Of a DNA stretch of 64,000 bases, positions 33,054 to 41,361 are shown piece after piece. A program made the position numbers and the translations under genes. Below the pieces are notes generated by a model. It had not been told where the DNA came from. It was given only the letters and a program-made list of their open reading frames with translations, and ran no database searches. Origin of the DNA: Hymenobacter monticola (GTDB taxonomy: Bacteria; Bacteroidota; Bacteroidia; Cytophagales; Hymenobacteraceae); assembly GCF_022811645.1 (NCBI RefSeq), contig NZ_CP094534.1, positions 2,666,001-2,730,000 on the forward strand. Direction: 5' to 3'. How positions within the stretch are numbered: the first letter of the stretch is position 1; each line of letters begins with the position of its first letter.

Positions 33054-33794
33054 CTACCCGCCCATCCGCGCCTGCCCAAACGGGCACTGGTCCAGCACCA
33101 CGCAGCGCCCGCAGGCCGGCCCGCTGAAGTAGCAGCACTTTTGGCCGTGAAACATCAGCGCCTCGTGGTGGTCGTACACCTGCTGGGCGTCCCAGCCGGG
33201 CGGCAGCAGGGCCTCCAGCAGCTTGTGGGCCGCTGCTTCGCCCACCTTCGGCCCGATGAGGCCCAGGCGCTGGGCCACGCGGTGGTGGTGGCTGTCCACG
33301 GGCATAGCTGGGATGCGCAGGTTGCTAAAAAGCAGCGTGGCTGCGCTGGTTTTCGGTCCCACGCCGCTGATGCTTTCCAGCCAGGCGCGGGCCTTGGGTA
33401 CGGGCATCTCGGCCAGAAAATCGAGCGAGCACGGCGCGTCCGACCCGCAGCGCTGGCTGATTTCGCGCAGCACTGCCTGGATACGGGGCGCCTTTTGCTC
33501 GGGCCAGGTGCAGGCCCGAATGGCGTGCTGTACTGCCTCGGTAGGCGCGTCGCGCACGGCCGCCCAGTCCGGAAAAGTAGCCGTCAGCTCCTGGTAGGCG
33601 CGGTGCGAGTCGGCGTTTTTGGTGCGGTGCGAGAGCAGCGCGCTCACCAGCTCGCTCAGTGGGTCTTTGGTGCTGAAGAAGCGGAAGGGCGCCCCGTACT
33701 CGGCGCACAGCCGCTCGTGCACCAGGAGGGCCTTGGCCTGACGAGCGGCAAAATCGGTGGCCGAGGCGTCGGTAGCGGAAGCGGGCAGTTTCAT
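33054..33794 (-). CDS. Endonuclease III-like DNA glycosylase (HhH, 4Fe-4S)
   Basis: A 246-residue protein of the endonuclease III/HhH-GPD superfamily, which removes damaged bases and nicks the abasic site. The helix-hairpin-helix is ISGVGPKTSAATLL with the catalytic lysine after GVGP; the catalytic aspartate is in PVDSHHHRVAQRL. The C-terminal iron-sulfur loop fits C-x6-C-x2-C-x5-C (CYFSGPACGRCVVLDQC). The HSHHH variation beside the Asp and the GVGPKTS loop differ from classical Nth, so it is best described as Nth-like. Bacteroidota usually also encode a canonical nth, so this may be a specialised paralogue. Confidence 0.85.
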   Translation of the reverse strand: MKLPASATDASATDFAARQAKALLVHERLCAEYGAPFRFFSTKDPLSELVSALLSHRTKNADSHRAYQELTATFPDWAAVRDAPTEAVQHAIRACTWPEQKAPRIQAVLREISQRCGSDAPCSLDFLAEMPVPKARAWLESISGVGPKTSAATLLFSNLRIPAMPVDSHHHRVAQRLGLIGPKVGEAAAHKLLEALLPPGWDAQQVYDHHEALMFHGQKCCYFSGPACGRCVVLDQCPFGQARMGG

Positions 33795-33846
33795 CCTTGC
33801 CCTACGCGGCCGGGCAGGGTAGGGGTTGCCGATGGGAGTGCAAACC

Positions 33847-34014
33847 TGTCATTGCGAGCGCAGCGAAGCAATCCGTCCTGTTCCTGGCGACCAGCCTTCA
33901 AATGTGACAAGCTCAAATGGAAAGCCCCGGCACCCTTGCGGTACCGGGGCTCTCTAATAAAAGAGCGTTTCTGGTGCTAACAGGACGGATTGCTTCGCTA
34001 CGCTCGCAATGACA
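33847..34014. repeat. Composite repeat: outer arms enclosing terminator hairpin, copy 1
   Basis: Outer arms 33847-33882 and 33979-34014 match in 35 of 36 positions as inverted copies (TGTCATTGCGAGCGCAGCG.. and its complement). Inside, 33923-33951 is a hairpin (AGCCCCGG..CCGGGGCT), the same sequence found inside copies 2 and 3. The whole unit, about 170 bp, therefore behaves as a single dispersed repeat. It lies between the Nth-like gene and the end of the Gly/Tyr-rich protein gene. Confidence 0.88.
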
Positions 34015-34032
34015 ATTCCTCTACGGTCGTCC

Positions 34033-34995
34033 TCACTTGCCGGCATTGTACAGCGAAATGGCTTGGCGCTGGTTACTAGCAAGCTTGCCTTGGAGCACAA
34101 TGGGCACGATGAGCACCGGAAGGGCCGCGTACACCAGCGGGGAGATGTTGCGGCCGGCATCCGTGGGCCGAATGCTCTGGTACAAGCCCGCTATGAGCAG
34201 GCCGCCGCCCACCACGTAGCTGGCCACGCTGGCCCGCTGGTAGCGCTGTGCCTCAGACAACAACTGCTGAGCCCCGGCGTTGTCGCTGGTGGCCAGCATC
34301 AGGTTGCGCGGGGTGAGGTTCTGGATGGGGCCGTTGTCTTTCGAGAAGTACTCGGTTTTGACGGTGCGGTAGCCGCCGTAGGGGTAGCCGCCAAAACCGC
34401 CGTAGCCGTACCCGCCGTAGCCATACCCCGGGTAGCCGAAGCCGCCCGGCCCCGATGCATACTGCGTGGTGGTGATGGAATACAGGCTGATGCGGCCGGT
34501 TTTCTCGCGGCGCAGCGTGGTCTCGCGCGACGAGCCCGGCAGGTTGGTGCGCACGTAGTGGCCCGTTTCGTCCTCGTAAAAACCCACCTCGGCCAGCTCA
34601 AACTTGCGCTGCCCATCGAGCAGCAGATAGGAGCGGCCAAACAGGGGATTTTTGGTTTCCACGTCGTTGGCGCTGTACACCATGCCGTTTTTCAGGCCCA
34701 CCTGGAAGCGGGGCGGGCGGGTGTTGCTGCCCGGCAGCTGGCCCGCCGGGGTGGGCGCATACACCGGCGCCGGGGCGGCCTGCGGGGCCGGGGCGGCAGC
34801 GGCGCGGCGCGCCGTGTCGGGCGGGGCCACGGGCACGGCATCGAGCTGGCGCGGGGCGGGCGCCGGGCGCGGCCTGGGGGCGGTGGGCACGGCCGGCGGC
34901 GCGCCCAGCTGGCGCGGGCCATCGTCTTGCGCATGGGCCGCCGGCCCACCAAGCAGCACCACGGCCAACGCCGAAAAAGCAACGGGAATTCTCAT
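34033..34995 (-). CDS. Secreted/membrane protein with Pro-rich and Gly-Tyr-rich segments
   Basis: A 320-residue protein of unknown function. The start at 34995 gives a clean signal peptide (MRIPVAFSALAVVLLGGPAAHAQ). A Pro/Ala-rich segment (about 25-80) is followed by a domain that begins FQVGLKNGMVYSANDV, a Gly-Tyr-rich repeat stretch (YGGYGYGGFGGYPYGGY, encoded near 34370-34445), and two C-terminal hydrophobic segments. The middle domain could be a small beta-rich envelope domain. The ORF extends upstream to 35109 but without signal-like sequence. It is monocistronic, and the Gly-Tyr tract may vary in length between strains. Confidence 0.75.
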   Translation of the reverse strand: MRIPVAFSALAVVLLGGPAAHAQDDGPRQLGAPPAVPTAPRPRPAPAPRQLDAVPVAPPDTARRAAAAPAPQAAPAPVYAPTPAGQLPGSNTRPPRFQVGLKNGMVYSANDVETKNPLFGRSYLLLDGQRKFELAEVGFYEDETGHYVRTNLPGSSRETTLRREKTGRISLYSITTTQYASGPGGFGYPGYGYGGYGYGGFGGYPYGGYRTVKTEYFSKDNGPIQNLTPRNLMLATSDNAGAQQLLSEAQRYQRASVASYVVGGGLLIAGLYQSIRPTDAGRNISPLVYAALPVLIVPIVLQGKLASNQRQAISLYNAGK

Positions 34996-35176
34996 AACTA
35001 AGGCAGTAGAAACGGCACGGAGCCCAGACAAGGTAGCAAGGGCCGGCAAATATGTTGAGCCCGGCCCGCAGGGTCTGCTCTTCCGCGGCTCCTCGAAAAA
35101 TGAAACCACCGGAAGTTGCTACAAATTCAACGCGCCTTGGTGAAGGCCAGGTGAAAGGCTGGGTGCCGCCGCGGCC

Positions 35177-35587
35177 TTAGTTCAGCAGCTTCTCCAGCAG
35201 GCTTAGGCTGTCGGAGAGGTCGGTGCCGGTTTCAAAGTCCAGGGGCTTGAGAATGTAGCCGCTGATGCCCAGCTCCTCGGTGTTCAGCCGGTCCACGTCC
35301 ATGCTCGACGTGGTGGTGATGAACACCGGAATGTGCTGAAAATCGGGGTTGGCACGCAGCTCGGTCAGGAATTCGACGCCGTTCATGCGCGGCATGTTCA
35401 AGTCGAGCAAAATGACTTCGGGCAGCGGGCGCAGGGCCTCGGTGCCGTTGCGGCCCAGCAGCAGGTCGAGGGCTTCTTCGCCGTTGAACGCGGTGTGCAG
35501 CTGGTGCGGCACGTTGAATTTGGCGAAGGACTTCTCCGCCGTCATGGTATCAAAAAGGTCGTCTTCGACGAGTAAAACAGAACGCAT
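35177..35587 (-). CDS. Single-domain response regulator (CheY/Rcp1-like)
   Basis: A 136-residue receiver domain without an output domain. The acidic pocket is VEDD, the phospho-acceptor aspartate is in LLDLNMPRMNG, the conserved Thr/Ser region is TTTSS, and the signalling lysine is in YILKPLDF. The sequence style (LDLNMPRMNGVEFL) matches receivers of Rcp1 type that pair with phytochrome-like or CHASE3 kinases. It lies 88 bp downstream of the histidine kinase on the same strand, so the two likely form a phosphorelay. As it lacks DNA-binding sequence, output must be through another protein. Confidence 0.92.
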   Translation of the reverse strand: MRSVLLVEDDLFDTMTAEKSFAKFNVPHQLHTAFNGEEALDLLLGRNGTEALRPLPEVILLDLNMPRMNGVEFLTELRANPDFQHIPVFITTTSSMDVDRLNTEELGISGYILKPLDFETGTDLSDSLSLLEKLLN

Positions 35588-35675
35588 AATCTACAAGTAA
35601 TAAGGAGCCCGCCAGCTCAAAAGCGGGCCCTGCATAAGGGTAATACGGGTCAGACAGGTTCCCGCGGGGCGAAGT

Positions 35676-37166
35676 TTACTTCGGCCACGTAAAGATAAAA
35701 CCGGCGCCCTGGCCCGGTGCCGACTCCACGCGAATCGAGCCCTTGTGCTCGTCAATAATTTTCTGCACAATGCTCAGGCCGATGCCCGTGCTTTCGGCCG
35801 TGTGCCGGTCGCGCAGGGTCTGGAACAAGAGAAAAATCTTCTGGTGATATTCCGGCGCAATGCCCGGTCCGTCGTCCTGCACCCGGAATTCGTAGCAGCG
35901 GCCAATGTCGCGGCAGGTTATGTCGAGGCGGCCGGCGCCGCGGTGGTGGTACTTCACGGCGTTCGAAAGCAGGTTGGTAAATACCTGCTGCAGGCCCAGG
36001 CGGTCGGTGACCAGCGTGGGCATGTCGGGGCCGATGCGCAGCGTGAAGTTGGGCGGCACCACCAGCTCGGCCACTTCGCCCAGCAGCTGCGCCACGTCCA
36101 CGGGGGCGGGCGGCTGGGCCGTGCGGCCCACGCGGGCGTAGGCCAGCAGGCCGTTTATCAGGTCTTCGAGGCGGCTGAGGCGGCCCTTCATCTGGTCGAG
36201 GTAGGTGCGCAGCTGGGGCGAGATTTCGGCTGATAGTTCGTCCTCAATCCATTTCACAATGGTGGTTACGCCCCGCAAGGGCGCCTTCAAGTCGTGCGAG
36301 GCCACGTAAGCAAATTGGTCGAGCTCTTGGTTGCGCTTTTCGAGGGCACTGAAGCTTTCGTCCAGCGTCTGGGTCATGCGGTTGAGCGAGGCGGCCAGGC
36401 TGCCGAGGTTATCAGTACCCGAATCGGTGATTTTAACGGTGTAGTCGCCCTGCACCACCTGCTCGGCCAGGCCCCGAATCTGGGCAATGCGCCGGCTCAC
36501 TTCGGCGTTCACGCTGGCCAGCTCGCCCTGCAGGCGGCGGTTGTCGGCCAGCTCCCGCACAATTTTCAGCACCAGCCACACCACAATCACCACCGCCAGC
36601 ACCGCCGACACCAGCACCACGATGGGCGTGGCTTTTTCGAAAACGTCCTGCAGCTCGGTGCGCTGGGCCAGCAACGCCAGCTCGTTGCGCCGGATGCGGG
36701 CGTACAGCATGCGCACCTGCTTCAGGGTTTGCCGGTCGGTGTCGAGCAGCGTCTGCATGGCCGACCGGCTCATGGAAGTTTTGATTTCGGTGAGCGGGCG
36801 CAGGATGCGAAACTCCTGCTCCACCAGCGCCTGCAGCGAGTCGAGGCGCGCCCGCTGGGCGGGGTTGTCCACCGTGAGGGCCACCATGCGCTCCAGAGCT
36901 TTAGGCAACTGGTTGGAGGCCACGCTGTAGGGTGTCAGATACACGGTGTCGCCGGTGAGGAGGTAGCCGCGGGTGCCGGCCTGCGCGTCCTTGAGCACAG
37001 CCGTGATGGCTTCGGCCTCCTGCAGCACTTGGTAGGTATGTTGCACGCGCTCGGTCTGCACCTTCAGGCCCCGGATGCTCCAGAACGAGGCCGCTGCCGT
37101 GAGCAGCAGCACGCCCACGGCCAGGGCCAGCCCGATGATGATTTTAGGGTCAACTTTTGATTTCAT
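35676..37166 (-). CDS. Sensor histidine kinase with CHASE3 and HAMP domains
   Basis: A 496-residue inner-membrane sensor kinase. Two membrane spans (about residues 9-30 and 178-202) flank a helical CHASE3 periplasmic sensor (AGTRGYLLTGDTVYL is its signature). HAMP (about 215-270) leads to a HisKA domain with FAYVASHDLKAPLRG (phosphorylated His) and an HATPase domain with N (NLLSNAVKYHH), G1 (DDGPGIAPEY), G2 (GIGLSIVQKI) and a complete C-terminus. It belongs to the family in which a CHASE3 kinase partners a lone receiver, as here. The stimulus is unknown. Confidence 0.93.
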   Translation of the reverse strand: MKSKVDPKIIIGLALAVGVLLLTAAASFWSIRGLKVQTERVQHTYQVLQEAEAITAVLKDAQAGTRGYLLTGDTVYLTPYSVASNQLPKALERMVALTVDNPAQRARLDSLQALVEQEFRILRPLTEIKTSMSRSAMQTLLDTDRQTLKQVRMLYARIRRNELALLAQRTELQDVFEKATPIVVLVSAVLAVVIVVWLVLKIVRELADNRRLQGELASVNAEVSRRIAQIRGLAEQVVQGDYTVKITDSGTDNLGSLAASLNRMTQTLDESFSALEKRNQELDQFAYVASHDLKAPLRGVTTIVKWIEDELSAEISPQLRTYLDQMKGRLSRLEDLINGLLAYARVGRTAQPPAPVDVAQLLGEVAELVVPPNFTLRIGPDMPTLVTDRLGLQQVFTNLLSNAVKYHHRGAGRLDITCRDIGRCYEFRVQDDGPGIAPEYHQKIFLLFQTLRDRHTAESTGIGLSIVQKIIDEHKGSIRVESAPGQGAGFIFTWPK

Positions 37167-37213
37167 TAACGGCGAAGGTAATGGCCCGCCCTACGCCCGC
37201 GCGGCCGTCAGGG

Positions 37214-37243
37214 TTGGCCCGCGCCCGCCGCCGGGTATCTTTG
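37214..37243 (+). promoter_or_regulatory. Bacteroidota promoter of the SpoU methyltransferase gene
   Basis: TTG at 37214-37216, a 19-bp spacer, and TATCTTTG at 37236-37243. This is a good match to the -33/-7 arrangement. The ATG follows five bases after the -7 box, so the mRNA should be leaderless or nearly so. Confidence 0.7.
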
Positions 37244-37248
37244 CGCCC

Positions 37249-38070
37249 ATGCCCTTTGCCCCCTCTGACCGCCTCAGCAGCCCCCAGAATCCCCGCATCA
37301 AGCAGCTGCTCAAGCTGCAGCAGAAGTCGACCGAGCGGCGCGCCCTGGGCCTCACGCTAGTGGAAGGCCTGCGCGAGCTCAGCATCGCCGTCGATGCCGG
37401 CGTGCCTGTCGCCACCTTCTATACCTGCCCTGAGCTGGCCGGCGAAACCGGCTTAGCCGAATTGAAAAGCTTGTTTGCCGGCAAGAAAGACGCGCCCGAG
37501 TGGTTTGAGGTCAGCCGCCCAGTCTTCGAGAAAGTGGCCTATCGCGAAGGTTCCGACGGCCTGCTGGCCGTGCTGAAGACGCCCGCCCGCACCCTCTCCG
37601 ACCTGCGCCTGCCCGCCAATCCGCTCGTCCTCGTGCTCGAAGCCGTGGAGAAGCCCGGCAACCTTGGCGCCATCCTGCGCACCGCCGACGCCGCCCCGGT
37701 CGACGCCGTCCTCATCGGCGACCCGCGCACCGACCTCTTCAACCCCAACACCATCCGCTCCAGCATCGGCTGTGTGTTTTCAGTGCCCGTGGTGGCCGCC
37801 CCCATGGCCGAAGTTCTGGGTTTCCTGCGCGAGAAAGGCATCCGCAGCTACGCCGCGGCCCTCACGCCCAAAGCGCATTCCTACCTCGAGTGCGACTTCC
37901 GCCAACCCACGGCCCTCGTCCTCGGCACCGAAGCCGACGGCCTGACGCCCGCCGCCCAGGCCGCCTGCGACGAAACCATCATCATCCCCATGATGGGCCG
38001 CATCGACTCGCTGAACGTGAGCGTGGCCGGCGCCGTGCTGGCGTTTGAGGCCGTGCGCCAGCGCCGATAG
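37249..38070 (+). CDS. RNA 2'-O-ribose methyltransferase, SpoU/TrmH family
   Basis: A 273-residue SPOUT-fold methyltransferase that transfers a methyl group from S-adenosylmethionine to a ribose 2'-OH in rRNA or tRNA. Residues 5-110 form the substrate-binding L30e-like domain (SPQNPRIKQLLKLQQKSTERR); the knotted catalytic domain carries VLEAVEKPGNLGAILRTAD (motif 1, catalytic Arg), LGTEADGL (motif 2) and IPMMGRIDSLNVSVAGAVLAFEA (motif 3). Size and motifs fit the RlmB/TrmH group, but the precise target nucleotide cannot be told. The start at 37249 follows a near-ideal promoter by five bases; the longer ORF from 37075 is antisense to the kinase gene. Confidence 0.9.
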   Translation: MPFAPSDRLSSPQNPRIKQLLKLQQKSTERRALGLTLVEGLRELSIAVDAGVPVATFYTCPELAGETGLAELKSLFAGKKDAPEWFEVSRPVFEKVAYREGSDGLLAVLKTPARTLSDLRLPANPLVLVLEAVEKPGNLGAILRTADAAPVDAVLIGDPRTDLFNPNTIRSSIGCVFSVPVVAAPMAEVLGFLREKGIRSYAAALTPKAHSYLECDFRQPTALVLGTEADGLTPAAQAACDETIIIPMMGRIDSLNVSVAGAVLAFEAVRQRR

Positions 38071-38080
38071 GGCCGGCGCA

Positions 38081-38611
38081 CTAGCGACCCGGCCCGGCCA
38101 AGCCGCCGGTAATGGCTGCCAAATGCAGCGCCAGCAGCTGAGGGGTAACAAAAGCCGGCAGCCGCCGGGTGGCGCGGTAGGTGCGAATGGCCGCATAAAG
38201 CTGCCGCCGGTTCCACTTCGTGGCCTTGCCAAACCCAAAGGCCGACACGCCCAACAGGCTGAAAGCCACTGGCGCTACCCAGGGGTCGTAATAGTAGGAG
38301 CTGTAGTTCGGGGCTACGTTGTAGGTGCGCGGGTCGGGATTATAGTGCTTGCCCACGACACTCACCACCGGCACCGGCACACCGGCGTACTGCATGATTT
38401 TTTTGCCTGTTTTCCACTTGGCGTAAAACAAATGAATCACGGCCCGCGCGGTGTCGTTGAACCCGTAGGCATCGTCGAAGCCGCGCTCCGTCAGGCGGTA
38501 CGCATCGGTCGAAGGGTTGGCTACCATGGCGGAAGCCGCGTCCTGTGCTTGTGCAGTGCCTGCGGCAGTCAGGCCAAGCGCGAGCGCAATTGAGAATAGA
38601 GGTTTGGGCAT
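38081..38611 (-). CDS. Hypothetical secreted protein
   Basis: A 176-residue protein that I do not recognise. The start at 38611 gives a signal peptide (MPKPLFSIALALGLTAAGTAQAQ). The mature part contains HLFYAKWKTGKKIMQYAG, an aromatic, Tyr-rich stretch near residue 95 (PNYSSYYYDPW), and a basic C-terminus (TYRATRRLPAF). No motif identifies a function. Only 10 bp separate its stop from that of the convergent methyltransferase gene. Confidence 0.7.
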   Translation of the reverse strand: MPKPLFSIALALGLTAAGTAQAQDAASAMVANPSTDAYRLTERGFDDAYGFNDTARAVIHLFYAKWKTGKKIMQYAGVPVPVVSVVGKHYNPDPRTYNVAPNYSSYYYDPWVAPVAFSLLGVSAFGFGKATKWNRRQLYAAIRTYRATRRLPAFVTPQLLALHLAAITGGLAGPGR

Positions 38612-38710
38612 AGAAATCAGGCAGGTGGATAGCAAAGCAAGCGCAAGCTACGGCGTGATTTCCTTCGCTACCATCTGCTTGAAAAGAAACTGATTTCAAG
38701 CCCGGCGGCC

Positions 38711-39232
38711 TCAGTAAACAGTGAGGTTAAAGCCCAGTTCCTTCGCTAGTTGGCGCGCTTCCTCTGCCTGCGCGTCGGCCACTACACCCAGCGGGTAGGA
38801 GTCGCTGTCCAAGGAAAATAAAACGAGCGCCAAGCCCTTCGCTTCCAGGGCGTCCTGCAAGGCATCCAAGGCCTCCGCGTTGCGGTTGTGGCCGCCGGGC
38901 AGCGTGCTGGTCGGCAGCACATAGCCGCGCTGTTGCCGCGTCAGTATCTCATTAAGGCCTTCCGCCATTTCAGCGGCATCTTCCTTCCAGTCATTTTCCC
39001 AGGCCAGGTCCTCCAGCGACAGTGCATCAATTAGGGCGATGTCGCGCACTTCCTGCTCGGGCAATTTCATGGCCGCCGTGATGCCGCGCTCGTCCAATTC
39101 TTCCGCAAACTGCTCCTGGTAAGCTGCCGGGTCACGCAACGCCAGCGCCAGCCGCTCGCTCACGCGCTGGATAGCGTCTGCATCATTGAGGGTAAACAGC
39201 TGCACGAAACGGCTCAGATTCTCTTGATTCAT
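38711..39232 (-). CDS. Hypothetical acidic protein (possibly DUF6630)
   Basis: A 173-residue, acidic cytoplasmic protein. The segments YQEQFAEELDERGIT, ALIDALSLEDLAWENDWKEDA and ALVLFSLDSDSYPLGV suggest a small alpha/beta protein of the type annotated DUF6630, though this is from general resemblance only. The ATG at 39232 (MNQENLSRF) is preferred over an upstream start at 39271 that overlaps a terminator. It is monocistronic, downstream of typA on the same strand. Confidence 0.6.
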   Translation of the reverse strand: MNQENLSRFVQLFTLNDADAIQRVSERLALALRDPAAYQEQFAEELDERGITAAMKLPEQEVRDIALIDALSLEDLAWENDWKEDAAEMAEGLNEILTRQQRGYVLPTSTLPGGHNRNAEALDALQDALEAKGLALVLFSLDSDSYPLGVVADAQAEEARQLAKELGFNLTVY

Positions 39233-39259
39233 AATAGTAGCTTTTGGGTGAATGAAAAA

Positions 39260-39281
39260 GGGCGCGACCAAAGTCGCGCCC
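39260..39281 (-). terminator. Intrinsic terminator of typA
   Basis: A 9-bp GC-rich stem (GGGCGCGAC / GTCGCGCCC, 39260-39268 and 39273-39281) with a 4-nt loop, followed on the minus strand by TTTTTC. It lies 28 bp past the typA stop codon. Confidence 0.88.
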
Positions 39282-39308
39282 TCTTCAAAATTATTCAGTT
39301 CAGAACAA

Positions 39309-41120
39309 TTACTCGGCCGTTTTGGCGTAGCGCAGGCGCTCGTTCTCGTCGAGCAAAATCTTGCGCATGCGCACCGATTTCGGCGTTACTTCCAAGTACT
39401 CGTCCTTCTGGATGTATTCCATGGCTTCCTCCAGCGAGAACTGGCGCTTGGGCACAATCTTGGCGTTTTCGTCGGAGCCGGAAGCGCGCATGTTGGTCAG
39501 CTTCTTGCCTTTCTGAATGTTGATGGTCAGGTCGTTGGGGCGGGTGTGCTCGCCAATTACCTGGCCAGCGTACACTTCCTCGCCCGGGTCCACGAAGAAC
39601 GAGCCGCGGTCCTGCATCTTGTCGATGGTGTAGGCGGTGCCGGGGCCGGTTTCCAGCGAAATCAGCGAACCCGCGATGCGGCCCGGAATCTGGCCCTTGT
39701 GCTCTTCGAAATCGATAAAGCGGTGATTCATAATGGCCTCGCCGCCGGTGGCAGTCAGCACGTTGTTGCGCAGGCCAATCAGGCCGCGCGAAGGAATGCG
39801 GAATTCCAGGTGCTGCAGGTCGCCCTTGGGCTCCATAATGGTCATTTCGCCTTTGCGCATGCTCACCAGCTCAATCACCTTGCCAGCGGTTTCCTCGGGC
39901 ACGTCTACCACGAGCAATTCCATGGGCTCCAGGCGCTTGCCGTTGTCATCCTCCTTGAAAATAACCTGGGGCTGGCCCACCTGCAGTTCGTAACCCTCGC
40001 GACGCATGGTCTCGATGAGTACCGACAAGTGAAGAATGCCGCGGCCGAATACGAGGAAGGTGTCTTCCTTATCGGTCGTCTGCACGCGCAGGGCCAGGTT
40101 TTTCTCGGTTTCCTTGAACAGACGGTCACGCAAGTGACGCGAGGTCACAAACTTGCCTTCCTTGCCGAAGAACGGCGAGTTGTTGATGGTGAACAGCATG
40201 TTCATCGTCGGCTCGTCGATGCTGATGCGCTCCAGGGCCTCCGGGTTCTCGAAGTCGGCCAGCGTGTCACCAATGTCGAAGCCTTCAATGCCCGACACAG
40301 CGCAGATTTCGCCGCTGCTCACTTCCGAAACCTTGTTTTTGCCCAAGCCTTCGAACACGTGCAACTCGCGGATTTTCACCTTCTTGATGCTGCCGTCGGC
40401 CTTCATCAGGCTCATGTTAGCACCTTCTTTCAGGGTGCCGCGGTGCACGCGGCCGATGGCGATGCGGCCCACGAACGACGAGTAGTCGAGCGAGGTAATC
40501 TGCATCTGGGGCGTGCCTTCCAGGTTCGGTGCCGGCGGAATCGAGGCCAGCACCGCATCCAGCAGGGGCGTAATGTTGTCGGTCTTCACCTTCCAGTCGG
40601 TGCTCATCCAGCCTTGCTTGCTCGAGCCGTACAGCGTCACGAAGTCCAGCTGGTCTTCGGTGGCGCCGAGGTTGAACATGAGGTCGAACACCTGCTCGTG
40701 CACCTCGTCGGGGCGGCAGTTTTCCTTGTCTACCTTGTTTACCACCACGATGGGCTTCAGGCCCAGGTCGATGGCTTTGCCCAGCACGAAGCGGGTCTGC
40801 GGCATGGCGCCCTCAAAAGCATCCACGAGCAGCAGCACGCCGTCGGCCAGCTTCAACACACGCTCTACCTCACCGCCGAAGTCGGCGTGACCAGGGGTGT
40901 CGATGATGTTGATTTTAACGTCTTTGTAGCGTACCGATACGTTCTTCGAAACGATGGTAATGCCGCGCTCGCGCTCCAGGTCGTTGTTATCGAGGATGAG
41001 GTCGTCGAACTGCTGGTGGGCGTCGAAAATTTTAGATGCGTGGATAATCTTATCCACCAGGGTGGTCTTGCCGTGGTCAACGTGAGCGATGATGGCAATG
41101 TTCCGGATATTCTGGGCCAT
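39309..41120 (-). CDS. typA: Translational GTPase TypA/BipA
   Basis: A 603-residue ribosome-associated GTPase related to EF-G, involved in late 50S assembly and stress or cold growth. G motifs are complete: AHVDHGKTTLVDK (G1), the switch-I segment RERGITI (G2), DTPGHADFGGEV (G3), and VVNKVDKENCR (G4). The beta-barrel domain II and the alpha/beta domains III and V plus the TypA-specific C-terminus give the normal family length (about 600). A TACCTTTG box on the minus strand (41148-41141) lies 20 bases before the start, and a strong terminator follows the gene, so it is monocistronic. Confidence 0.96.
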   Translation of the reverse strand: MAQNIRNIAIIAHVDHGKTTLVDKIIHASKIFDAHQQFDDLILDNNDLERERGITIVSKNVSVRYKDVKINIIDTPGHADFGGEVERVLKLADGVLLLVDAFEGAMPQTRFVLGKAIDLGLKPIVVVNKVDKENCRPDEVHEQVFDLMFNLGATEDQLDFVTLYGSSKQGWMSTDWKVKTDNITPLLDAVLASIPPAPNLEGTPQMQITSLDYSSFVGRIAIGRVHRGTLKEGANMSLMKADGSIKKVKIRELHVFEGLGKNKVSEVSSGEICAVSGIEGFDIGDTLADFENPEALERISIDEPTMNMLFTINNSPFFGKEGKFVTSRHLRDRLFKETEKNLALRVQTTDKEDTFLVFGRGILHLSVLIETMRREGYELQVGQPQVIFKEDDNGKRLEPMELLVVDVPEETAGKVIELVSMRKGEMTIMEPKGDLQHLEFRIPSRGLIGLRNNVLTATGGEAIMNHRFIDFEEHKGQIPGRIAGSLISLETGPGTAYTIDKMQDRGSFFVDPGEEVYAGQVIGEHTRPNDLTINIQKGKKLTNMRASGSDENAKIVPKRQFSLEEAMEYIQKDEYLEVTPKSVRMRKILLDENERLRYAKTAE

Positions 41121-41140
41121 AAGGGTTGGTTTTGCGGGTG

Positions 41141-41148
41141 CAAAGGTA
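41141..41148 (-). promoter_or_regulatory. TACCTTTG -7 box of typA
   Basis: On the minus strand this is a perfect TAnnTTTG. It is 20 bases upstream of the typA ATG. No clear -33 TTG is found at the usual distance. Confidence 0.55.
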
Positions 41149-41361
41149 CGGATAAATTAGCGCAAAGCCTTGTGGTACTCAACTATTAACACGCAGCCAG
41201 CCGCGGCGTGCTCCGACGGCGCTGCTTTGAAGCCAAGCACGTCGCCCTAAATGGCTTAGCCGGGGTGTAAGGTTCCCGCCAGGTTTTCGTCTACCCCGCC
41301 GACCAAACCACGGCCCCGCGTCGTATGTAGGCCACTCTTCACTCAAGCCCGCCCCCAATCC

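Noticed and set aside
34370..34445. Tandem GCCGTAGCC-like DNA repeat
   Set aside because: It is explained by Gly-Tyr repeats in the coding sequence of the secreted protein, without a separate DNA element.
39252..41189. Long plus-strand ORF of 645 codons antisense to typA
   Set aside because: It mirrors the strongly conserved TypA coding frame, as expected in GC-rich DNA. The translation is His/Val/Gln-rich without any domain.
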